From assembly GCA_021323255.1 (NCBI GenBank), contig JAJTCL010000178.1, positions 1 through 6,249 of the forward strand: 6,249 nt of DNA, in the 5' to 3' direction. Numbering within the stretch: the first letter of the stretch is position 1; each line of letters opens with the position of its first letter. This DNA comes from Propionibacteriaceae bacterium. Lineage in GTDB: Bacteria > Actinomycetota > Actinomycetes > Propionibacteriales > Propionibacteriaceae. Under the pieces are notes generated by a model, which had not been told where the DNA came from, ran no database searches, and saw only the letters and a program-made list of their open reading frames with translations. Shown here piece by piece: positions 1 through 6,008 of the stretch. Position numbers and translations under genes: made by a program.

Positions 1-2
1 TG

Positions 3-1106
3 GCCGATGCACTGGAACATGCCGGGGACTACGCGGGCGCAAGTGCGACCTACGACGAGGCGTACAGCTTCTGCTCTGCCAACGGCCTCGAGCCCACCGC
101 TCAGCTCTGCCTGGCGTGTCTGACTGCAGTGCTGCGGCAGTCGGGCGACTGGGACCGGGCAGCGACGCTGTGCCAGCGGGTCATCGAGTCCTCTGACGCG
201 ACGGTCCACGCCCGCGCGGTCGCCACCGGCATGCTCGGATCGATATTCGGGGTGCGCGGCCGAACCCGGCAGGCGCGGCCACTGCTGCTGGAGTCGGCGA
301 CCCTGACCCGCCAGCTCGAACTTGCCGCGATGGAGCTGGTGTCCAGTTGGGGGTTAGCCATTGTGGACAGCGTCGAAGGCGCAACGCAGTCGGCTGTCGG
401 TCATTGCTGGGCGCTGCTGGAACGCTGGAAGCAAACCGAGGATCGGCATTATGCGACGCTGCCCCTTCGCTGGGCCACGACATTCTTCGCCGACTCCGGG
501 GACGCCGCCGGTACTCGGGCCTGCGCCGCCGCGCTCGCCCAGATCGCTGCCGATGCCGGTCAGGACGAGGCGATGTCCGCGCTCTCGCATGGATTGGGGA
601 AACGGCACTCATTGATGGGAAGCCTCGATCAGGCCGCCGAACAGTTCTCCCGGGCGCTCGTCTTGCTGCAGGGCCACGACGCACCATTCGAACGGGCGGA
701 GTCACAGCGACGGCTGGCGAGCGTACTTGTCGCGACCGGCCGTCGCGACGAGGCAGTCGAGCATCTCCTCGCCGCGTACCGGACAGCTCGCCGCCTCGGC
801 GCGAAGCCACTGGCCAACCAGCTCGCCGGCGCCCTCAGTGAGCTGGGGGAGCGGGCTGAACGACGCCTGAGCAAGCGAAGCGCCGCTCAGCTGGACCACC
901 GCGGTTCGACCCGGCGGGAACTGGAGATCCTCCGGATGGTTGCCACTGGCCGGACCAACCGGGAGATCGCCAGGGAACTGTTTCTGAGCCCGCGTACGGT
1001 CGATATGCACGTCAGCAGCATCCTGACGAAGCTGGACGGACGATCGCGAACCGACGCGGTCCGCCGGGCCAGTGAACTCGGGCTGTTGACACAACGTTCT
1101 GGATAG
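3..1106 (+). CDS. LuxR-family (LAL-type) transcriptional regulator, C-terminal part, 5' truncated by window edge
   Basis: The reading frame is open from the first bases of the window, so the start lies upstream; 367 residues are visible, ending at TAG 1104-1106. Roughly residues 1-290 are alanine-, leucine- and arginine-rich helical sequence with recurring A-x-x-x-Y/F and GD/GR turns (e.g. EHAGDYAGASATYDEA, GRRDEAVEHLLAAYRTA), as in the TPR-like region of MalT/LAL regulators. About residues 302-360 form a LuxR-type helix-turn-helix: TRRELEILRMVATGRTNREIA, then a recognition helix around LSPRTVDMHVSSILTKL and the closing RSRTDAVRRASELGLL. The usual leucine of the LTxRE opening is serine here. 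LAL proteins normally carry an N-terminal AAA ATPase domain that senses a ligand; it would be outside the window. The effector and target genes are unknown. It reads toward secY with a 163-base gap, so co-transcription is possible but not shown. It holds the only in-frame TTA leucine codon I found in the window (354-356). Confidence 0.9.
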   Translation, partial: ADALEHAGDYAGASATYDEAYSFCSANGLEPTAQLCLACLTAVLRQSGDWDRAATLCQRVIESSDATVHARAVATGMLGSIFGVRGRTRQARPLLLESATLTRQLELAAMELVSSWGLAIVDSVEGATQSAVGHCWALLERWKQTEDRHYATLPLRWATTFFADSGDAAGTRACAAALAQIAADAGQDEAMSALSHGLGKRHSLMGSLDQAAEQFSRALVLLQGHDAPFERAESQRRLASVLVATGRRDEAVEHLLAAYRTARRLGAKPLANQLAGALSELGERAERRLSKRSAAQLDHRGSTRRELEILRMVATGRTNREIARELFLSPRTVDMHVSSILTKLDGRSRTDAVRRASELGLLTQRSG

Positions 1107-1254
1107 GCAAATGAGGGCTATCGGAGGTTAGGCGACCGAGACGATGCGGGGTTCGTAGCCGGTTCTTGATAAAGTCGGTCGGTCCTGTTCGCGTGAGCTG
1201 AGAGTACGTTGCGAGGCGCAAGCAGTTCAGCGACGCATTCAGGATTGTCACGAG

Positions 1255-1264
1255 AAAGGGAGGG
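1255..1264 (+). promoter_or_regulatory. Shine-Dalgarno site fixing the GTG start of secY
   Basis: The purine run AAAGGGAGGG contains GGAGG (1259-1263) six bases before GTG 1270. This supports GTG as the real start and gives an N-terminus (MLAAFANAFRTPDLRKK) that matches the usual actinobacterial SecY start. No ATG with a comparable site lies nearby. Confidence 0.8.
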
Positions 1265-1269
1265 CACGG

Positions 1270-2577
1270 GTGCTCGCCGCGTTCGCCAACGCGTTCCGGA
1301 CTCCGGACCTACGCAAGAAGATCTTCTTTACGCTTGCGATCCTTGCGGTCTTCCGCCTCGGCTCGATCATCCCGACGCCAAACGTCAACGTCGAACAGGT
1401 GAGCTTCTGCCTCGAGCAAGCCAGCACTGGCGAGCAGCAGGGGCTCTACTCCCTGATCAATCTGTTCTCCGGCGGCGCACTTCTTCAGTTGGCGATCTTT
1501 GCGCTGGGCATCATGCCCTACATCACGGCCAGCATCATTCTGCAACTGCTGACAGTGGTCATCCCGCGTCTGGAGGCTCTCAAGAAGGAGGGTCAGGCAG
1601 GGCAGACGAAGATCACTCAGTACACCCGCTACCTGACTCTGGTGCTGGCCGTGCTCAACTCCACCGCCTTCGTCACGGTGGCGGTGAACGATCGGCTCTT
1701 CACCGGATGCCCTGGCCTGGTGTACGACAAGAGCATCTTTCCAGTCGTCGTCATGATCCTGACCATGACCGCCGGGACCGGCGTGATCATGTGGCTAGGT
1801 GAACTCATCACCGAACGCGGTGTCGGCAATGGCATGTCAGTACTGATCTTCACCCAGATCGCTGCCACCTTCCCGAGTGCACTGTGGAGCCTGAAGGTTG
1901 CCCGTCCGGGCTCGCTGGGCTGGGTGGTGTTCCTGCTCGTGATCGGGTTGGGGTTGCTCGTCATGCTTGGCGTCATCTTCGTCGAACTGTCCCAGCGCCG
2001 GATCCCCGTGCAGTACGCCAAGAGGATGGTGGGACGGCGGATGTTCGGAGGCACCACCACCTACATCCCGATCAAGGTCAACCAGGCCGGAGTTATCCCG
2101 GTCATCTTTGCTTCCTCGCTGCTGTATCTACCGGTGCTGTACGCCCAGTTCCGGCCGGACGACAGGTTCTCGTCCTGGATCAACGCGAACTTCGTGCAGG
2201 GCGACCATCCGGTCTACATCCTCACCTTCTTCGTGCTGATTGTGTTCTTCGCCTACTTCTATGTAGCGATCACGTTCAACCCGAGCGAGGTCGCCGACAA
2301 CATGAAGAAGTACGGCGGCTTCATCCCCGGCATCCGAGCCGGGAAACCGACCGAGGATTACCTCAGCTTCGTGTTGTCCCGTCTGACGTTCCCCGGTTCG
2401 ATGTATCTGGGACTGATCGCGCTGCTGCCCTCGATCGCGTTCATCCTGTTGAACGCCAATCAGAACTTCCCCTTCGGCGGCACCTCGATTCTCATCATCG
2501 TGGGTGTGGGCCTCGATACTGTGAAACAGATCGAGAGCCAGCTCCAGCAGCGCAACTACGAAGGGTTCCTCCGCTAA
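1270..2577 (+). CDS. secY: Protein translocase subunit SecY
   Basis: A full-length 435-residue SecY, the channel subunit of the SecYEG translocon in the cytoplasmic membrane, through which SecA-driven secretory proteins and inserting membrane proteins pass. About ten hydrophobic segments are visible, near residues 17-37, 62-98 (plug and TM2), 119-138, 155-180, 188-207, 217-240, 270-293, 314-335, 371-394 and 400-417. Family signatures are intact: ALGIMPYITASIILQLL (78-94) and GELITERGVGNGMS (177-190). The cytosolic loops for SecA/ribosome contact are present: KRMVGRRMFGGTTTYIPIKV (251-270) and GFIPGIRAGKPTEDYL (350-365), including the conserved arginine R356. The C-terminus (QLQQRNYEGFLR) is typical. 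GTG is chosen because of the Shine-Dalgarno site at 1255-1264. The gene overlaps adk by one base, as in spc operons, but rplO is not directly upstream. It could be the only secY or a second copy; the window cannot tell. I see no damaged motif. Confidence 0.97.
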   Translation: MLAAFANAFRTPDLRKKIFFTLAILAVFRLGSIIPTPNVNVEQVSFCLEQASTGEQQGLYSLINLFSGGALLQLAIFALGIMPYITASIILQLLTVVIPRLEALKKEGQAGQTKITQYTRYLTLVLAVLNSTAFVTVAVNDRLFTGCPGLVYDKSIFPVVVMILTMTAGTGVIMWLGELITERGVGNGMSVLIFTQIAATFPSALWSLKVARPGSLGWVVFLLVIGLGLLVMLGVIFVELSQRRIPVQYAKRMVGRRMFGGTTTYIPIKVNQAGVIPVIFASSLLYLPVLYAQFRPDDRFSSWINANFVQGDHPVYILTFFVLIVFFAYFYVAITFNPSEVADNMKKYGGFIPGIRAGKPTEDYLSFVLSRLTFPGSMYLGLIALLPSIAFILLNANQNFPFGGTSILIIVGVGLDTVKQIESQLQQRNYEGFLR

Positions 2578-3161
2578 TGCGACTCCTCATCATGGGCCCT
2601 CCGGGTGCAGGCAAGGGCACGCAGGCCATGCGGATCGCTGAGCACTATCGGATACCCGCCATCTCGACGGGCGACATATTCCGGGCCATGAAACACGCCG
2701 ATACACCGCTGGCCCGGCAGGTGCGGGAGATCATGGAATCCGGCGGGTATGTAAGTGATGAGATCACCAACGAGATTGTGAAAGACCGGCTGGCGAAGCC
2801 TGACTGCCAGGAGGGCTTTCTGCTGGACGGTTACCCACGTACCTTGCAGCAAGTACAGACCCTCGACGACTATCTCGCCGAAACCAACCGCACGCTCGAC
2901 GCGGTCATCTCGCTGCTGGCCGACACCGACGAGGTTGTTGCACGGCTACTCAAGCGGGCGGCGATCGACGGCCGAACCGATGACAACGATGAAACCATCC
3001 GGGTGCGGCTCAAGGTCTACGCCGAGCAGACCGAGCCGCTGCTCGATGTCTACCGCTCGGGCGGCCTGCTGGTAGAGGTCAACGGCCTCGGCGAGATCGA
3101 TGAGGTGTCCGAGCGGGTTTTTGCCGCCTTGGAGGCTCACCGCGAGCGCCAGACAATCTGA
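2577..3161 (+). CDS. adk: Adenylate kinase, short-LID form
   Basis: A 194-residue adenylate kinase (ATP + AMP = 2 ADP), cytosolic, of the short-LID type common in actinobacteria and lacking the zinc/long LID insert. Motifs: P-loop GPPGAGKGTQ (7-16), AMP-binding STGDIFR (30-36), FLLDGYPRT (81-89), and LID RAAIDGRTDDNDETIRVR (127-144) with the conserved R127, R133, D135-D136 and R144. It ends in a helix typical of the family (LVEVNGLGEIDEVSERVFAALE). The start ATG shares its A with the secY stop (TAATG), so translation is probably coupled; a weak AAGGG lies at 2561-2565. The open frame runs further upstream inside secY but that part is secY read out of frame. The usual VPDE following the AMP-binding region is VSDE here (59-62), a mild difference. 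map and infA, the customary next genes, are absent; the next gene is convergent. Confidence 0.96.
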   Translation: MRLLIMGPPGAGKGTQAMRIAEHYRIPAISTGDIFRAMKHADTPLARQVREIMESGGYVSDEITNEIVKDRLAKPDCQEGFLLDGYPRTLQQVQTLDDYLAETNRTLDAVISLLADTDEVVARLLKRAAIDGRTDDNDETIRVRLKVYAEQTEPLLDVYRSGGLLVEVNGLGEIDEVSERVFAALEAHRERQTI

Positions 3162-3164
3162 GGT

Positions 3165-3183
3165 TGATGCGCGCTGAGCATCA
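3165..3183. terminator. Small hairpin between convergent adk and phosphotransferase genes
   Basis: TGATGC (3165-3170) and GCATCA (3178-3183) are perfect inverted repeats, a 6-bp stem with a 7-base loop. They fill nearly all of the 22 bases between the adk stop and the stop of the opposite gene. There is no T tract on either side, so if it terminates transcription it would be a weak or U-tract-less bidirectional terminator, which actinobacteria often seem to use. The location is the main argument. Confidence 0.4.
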
Positions 3184-5829
3184 CTAAGCTGCGACGGTGA
3201 CGAGCCCAGCAGCGCCATCGACAGTGATCAGCTGGCCGGTTTCGATCTTGTGTGTCGCATCGGGCACGCCAACGACGGCAGGGATGCCGTACTCCCGCGC
3301 AACCACTGCGCCGTGGGAGTTCGAGCCGCCCATCTCCATCACCAAGCCGCCGGCCGTCAAGAACAACGGAGTCCAGCCCGGATCGGTCGAAGGTGCGACC
3401 AAGATCTCGCCGGGTTCCAGGTGCGCCCCTACAGGGTCAAGTACGACTCGTGCCCGCGCCGTCACAGTGCCCGTCGAGGCTGGACTGCCAGCTAGCGCGC
3501 CATCTGCCCGAGCTGCCTCGACAGCCACGGCCTCTGGCTCTGTCCCGTCGGAGAGCAGCAGGCGGGGAATGTGCCGCCGCTTTAGCTCCTGCTGGTACGC
3601 CTCGCGCCGCTCCATGACAAGTGCCCGCAGGTCTTCGCCAGCCAGGCCCCGGCGGGCGTCGCCAAGGTCGAGGAAGAAGACATCGTCAGCTTGCTCGATC
3701 CTGCCTGCGACGGCCAGTTCATGGCCGACCTCCTTCAGCTGCTCACGCATCGCTCCGAGTGCCACGATGAGCAGGAACTTCGGCGACTCGCGCAATCCCA
3801 CGAGCTGGCGTACTCGCCGCAGTGTCCAGCGGGCCAGTCGCGCCCGAAGCCGGCTACGCTCAGCGGCCCGCGTGGTCAGGCTGGTGATCATCGATTCGGC
3901 TTTTGCCTGGCCAGCCCGAAACTGCGAGACCGGATCAAGATCTTCGGTATCGAGATGGAGGTAATTGCTGATCACTCCCAGCAGGTGGCTAGGATCATCT
4001 GACCACCGCGGCATGCCGAGGTCGATCTCGGCGATCGCGCGATGACCGTAGCGGCGCAGGAATCCCTGAAGGCCGCACTGCGCCGCAGGCGGCAATGCCC
4101 GCTCGCGGTAGCGCTGCAGCAGATCAGCCACTGCCAGGTCAGTGAAGACGGCACGAGAAGCCTCGTCGTCACGAATCTGCTCGGTCAGCTTCCAAAGCTC
4201 CAGGTCCATTTCGGTGGTGATGTTGTGGGGCAGCCCTCGCAGCACTTCCTGGAGTTCGCCCGGTTGGGCAACGTCACGCAGCAATCGGCGGGACGCGACC
4301 AGCATCAACAGACCACCTATCGCGTACGCGATCGTGCGCGGCATGATCAAGAACAGCCGCCCCACTCGTTGCTCGACGAAGTCCAGGCGCTGAGTCGCCG
4401 TTGCGTTGGCCGGCAGAGTGAGGCTACGGCGTAGCCGTCGCTCGGTGGCGGCGATCCCGCGATAGGCCCATTCCGGGTTGGCCAGCCCGCGTGCCACGCG
4501 TACGGGCACCCTGTTGCGGATCAGGGCGCCGGCAATGTGCCTGAGCACTGTGTGATCCGAGTCGATGATTGAAAATTCCGGCCGCTCCCCGAGCACTTTC
4601 AAGACCGCCGACGCCCGCGCTTCCATCACTCCAAAGGCTGCGATCACTGCCTTGCGGCCGATGCGATTGCGCAGCACGTTCGTCAAGTCCATAAAGAGCC
4701 GCTGACCCGGCGCATGCATGGCAGGCGGGCCGGCCAAGGGCTGAGCAGGTGGCATTTTGATTGCAGTGGCCACCGAGGTGCCGATCAACCGAATGGCCGC
4801 AATTCCCATTGGAGTGATCGGTCTGGTCAAGCCTTGAGCCAAGCTCAGACACATCAGCACCCGCAGGCCCGGCTGGTGCATCCGTGGTTGCGGGTACAAC
4901 GTGGTGATCGGCCGCGCCTGGGTCAACCAGAAGCGGCCAGCGGAGTCACGTGCCCACTCGGTGTCCTGCGGCGCCCCGTAGTGTCGCTGCACCTGCTGAC
5001 CAAGATCAGCAAGCTGTAGCACCTGCTCGTCGTCAAGACAGGCTTCAGCGCTTTGGTCGACCAGCTCACGACGCTCGGTCCCGCCTCCAGGCAGGCCGGT
5101 GATCATTACTCGTTTGTCGCCCAGGCGGCGTGTCACGATTCTGCGGCCGACAGAGTCCACGACGAAGTGGTCCGGGTTGACCGCGCCGGAAACCACAGCC
5201 TCGCCAAGGCCTGGGCTGGCGTCGATCACCGTTTCGTTTCTGCTGCTCGTGACCGGGTTCGCCGTGAACATGACACCAGCTGCGGTGGCATCGATCATGT
5301 ATTGCACTACGACGGCCAGTGCCACGCTGCGGTGGTCAATCCCGTTGGCATTGCGGTAACTGACAGCTCGATCGGTCCACAGCGAGGCCCAGCAGCGACG
5401 CACCGCATCCAGCAGGGGCGCCGAACCCACCACGTTCAGATAAGTGTCCTGTTGTCCGGCAAAGCTGGCATACGCCAAGTCCTCCGCAGTGGCCGATGAG
5501 CGAACGGCCACCGCTGCATCGTCGCCGAGCGCGGCGTAGTGATCGGTGATCGCATTTCGCAGCTCGGCCGGCGGCTCCAGCGCCAGCACGCGGCGCCGGG
5601 CCTGCTCGGCGGCCGCCGGGATTCCTCCCGTATCCGTCGCACTGGCGAGCTTGTCCATCAAGTCATCCAGCCGCTGCTGCACAACCAAGCGATAGGCATC
5701 TGTGGTGACGCAGAAGCCGCCTGGCACCGGCAGTCCGCCGGTGTTCATGATTCCGAGGTTCAACGCCTTGCCGCCGACCGCATTGATCATGGTCGAGTCG
5801 ACGTCTGAGAGGTCCACGACGAGCATCAT
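3184..5829 (-). CDS. Rifampicin phosphotransferase-like enzyme (PPDK_N ATP-grasp + swivelling His domain)
   Basis: 881 residues. The N-terminal ATP-grasp domain (about 1-315) shows GGKALNLG (19-26), VAVRSSATAEDLAYASFAGQ (107-126), GVMFTANPVT (185-194), SPGLGEAVVSG (205-215) and EWARDSAGRFWLTQARPIT (291-309). The central, mostly helical domain (about 320-765) includes RYGHRAIAEIDLGMPRW (593-609). The C-terminal swivelling domain (about 780-881) carries the phosphate-accepting histidine H839 in GGSNSHGAVVARE. PEP synthase and PPDK continue into a TIM-barrel PEP/pyruvate domain; this protein stops right after the His domain, which is the RPH layout and close to the RPH length of about 870. RPH uses ATP to phosphorylate rifampicin, releasing AMP and Pi; by analogy this enzyme would phosphorylate rifamycins or another small molecule. 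The family is large in actinobacteria and many members are untested, so substrate is inference. ATG 5829 is immediately followed by a second ATG; no Shine-Dalgarno site precedes either, matching the leaderless promoter proposed upstream. Confidence 0.85.
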   Translation of the reverse strand: MMLVVDLSDVDSTMINAVGGKALNLGIMNTGGLPVPGGFCVTTDAYRLVVQQRLDDLMDKLASATDTGGIPAAAEQARRRVLALEPPAELRNAITDHYAALGDDAAVAVRSSATAEDLAYASFAGQQDTYLNVVGSAPLLDAVRRCWASLWTDRAVSYRNANGIDHRSVALAVVVQYMIDATAAGVMFTANPVTSSRNETVIDASPGLGEAVVSGAVNPDHFVVDSVGRRIVTRRLGDKRVMITGLPGGGTERRELVDQSAEACLDDEQVLQLADLGQQVQRHYGAPQDTEWARDSAGRFWLTQARPITTLYPQPRMHQPGLRVLMCLSLAQGLTRPITPMGIAAIRLIGTSVATAIKMPPAQPLAGPPAMHAPGQRLFMDLTNVLRNRIGRKAVIAAFGVMEARASAVLKVLGERPEFSIIDSDHTVLRHIAGALIRNRVPVRVARGLANPEWAYRGIAATERRLRRSLTLPANATATQRLDFVEQRVGRLFLIMPRTIAYAIGGLLMLVASRRLLRDVAQPGELQEVLRGLPHNITTEMDLELWKLTEQIRDDEASRAVFTDLAVADLLQRYRERALPPAAQCGLQGFLRRYGHRAIAEIDLGMPRWSDDPSHLLGVISNYLHLDTEDLDPVSQFRAGQAKAESMITSLTTRAAERSRLRARLARWTLRRVRQLVGLRESPKFLLIVALGAMREQLKEVGHELAVAGRIEQADDVFFLDLGDARRGLAGEDLRALVMERREAYQQELKRRHIPRLLLSDGTEPEAVAVEAARADGALAGSPASTGTVTARARVVLDPVGAHLEPGEILVAPSTDPGWTPLFLTAGGLVMEMGGSNSHGAVVAREYGIPAVVGVPDATHKIETGQLITVDGAAGLVTVAA

Positions 5830-5835
5830 GAACAG

Positions 5836-5864
5836 ACGATAGAGCGCAGGTTGACAAAATTCAA
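5836..5864 (-). promoter_or_regulatory. Probable promoter of the phosphotransferase gene, predicted leaderless
   Basis: Read on the minus strand, TTGAAT (5864-5859, -35, four of six consensus bases) is followed after exactly 17 bases by TATCGT (5841-5836, -10, four of six). Six bases after the -10 comes ATG 5829, so transcription would begin at or within a base or two of the start codon. This fits the lack of any Shine-Dalgarno site before the gene; leaderless mRNAs are common in actinobacteria. The assignment rests on sequence match alone. Confidence 0.5.
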
Positions 5865-5879
5865 CAAGCGATGAATTTT
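5856..5879. promoter_or_regulatory. AT-rich 8-bp dyad overlapping the -35 box, operator candidate
   Basis: AAAATTCA (5856-5863) and TGAATTTT (5872-5879) are perfect inverted repeats separated by eight bases, a 24-bp dyad in otherwise GC-rich DNA. It overlaps the proposed -35 element of the minus-strand gene, where a dimeric repressor would block RNA polymerase. A shorter dyad, GTTGA-N6-TCAAC (5850-5865), overlaps its proximal half. It does not resemble the GC-rich rifamycin-associated element described upstream of some rph genes. Confidence 0.45.
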
Positions 5880-5918
5880 CTGCTGGTGGAAGGTCGTATT
5901 AGCTGCGAGCGTCGGGAA

Positions 5919-5969
5919 TCGCGCATCGCCGCGAGCGGAGCGAGCGATCAAATACAGCGCGATGCGCGA
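5919..5969. repeat. 11-bp perfect inverted repeat with GAGCG repeats in its loop
   Basis: TCGCGCATCGC (5919-5929) and GCGATGCGCGA (5959-5969) are exact reverse complements, spaced by 29 bases. The loop carries three GAGCG units at 5933-5937, 5938-5942 and 5942-5946 (the last two share one base). It lies between the divergent phosphotransferase and peptidase genes, ending 12 bases before the purine-rich site at 5982-5988. It could be a REP-like palindrome, a leader hairpin for the peptidase gene, or an operator; nothing in the sequence decides between these. Confidence 0.6.
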
Positions 5970-5981
5970 GCAACTCCAAAA

Positions 5982-5988
5982 AAGGAGG
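5982..5988 (+). promoter_or_regulatory. Strong Shine-Dalgarno site before the broken prolyl oligopeptidase gene
   Basis: AAGGAGG within AAAAAAGGAGGGG is a near-perfect ribosome-binding site. The right distance downstream (5-8 bases) falls on GTA (5994) and ATC (5997), neither a usual start codon. The first standard start in the peptidase frame, GTG 6009, is 20 bases away, too far for efficient use. Either the original start was lost or a rare ATC start is used. Confidence 0.6.
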
Positions 5989-6008
5989 GGCCGGTAATCT
6001 CCTGGAGC

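Noticed and set aside
181..810. 209-residue minus-strand open frame opposite the regulator
   Set aside because: Arginine-rich low-complexity translation typical of the antisense strand of a GC-rich gene; the plus-strand frame contains the recognisable LuxR protein.
1107..1269. Promoter or terminator in the gap before secY
   Set aside because: TTGATA at 1166-1171 lacks a matching -10 box, and the only hairpin (TTGCG-AGG-CGCAA, 1209-1221) is a 5-bp stem; neither is strong enough to list. No small gene with a ribosome-binding site was seen there.
1884..2576. Long open frame fused upstream of adenylate kinase
   Set aside because: This stretch is the secY coding sequence read out of frame; its translation is arginine/proline/glycine-rich without family similarity, and adk has its own ATG at 2577.
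3184..5829. Annotation as phosphoenolpyruvate synthase or pyruvate phosphate dikinase
   Set aside because: The protein ends right after the swivelling histidine domain and has no C-terminal PEP/pyruvate TIM-barrel domain; the region between the ATP-grasp and His domains is of RPH type.
5851..5879. Perfect TTGACA (5851-5856) as a plus-strand promoter for the peptidase
   Set aside because: No acceptable -10 box lies 16-18 bases downstream (AATTTT at best); the signal is better explained as part of the overlapping dyads.
5830..6000. Rifamycin-associated element upstream of the RPH-like gene
   Set aside because: The dyads present are either AT-rich (5856-5879) or of unrelated sequence (5919-5969); I could not match either to that element.
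5871..6008. ATG 5871 as start of the peptidase gene
   Set aside because: It would translate the 11-bp inverted repeat and the ribosome-binding site, and adds about 46 residues with no counterpart in prolyl oligopeptidases.
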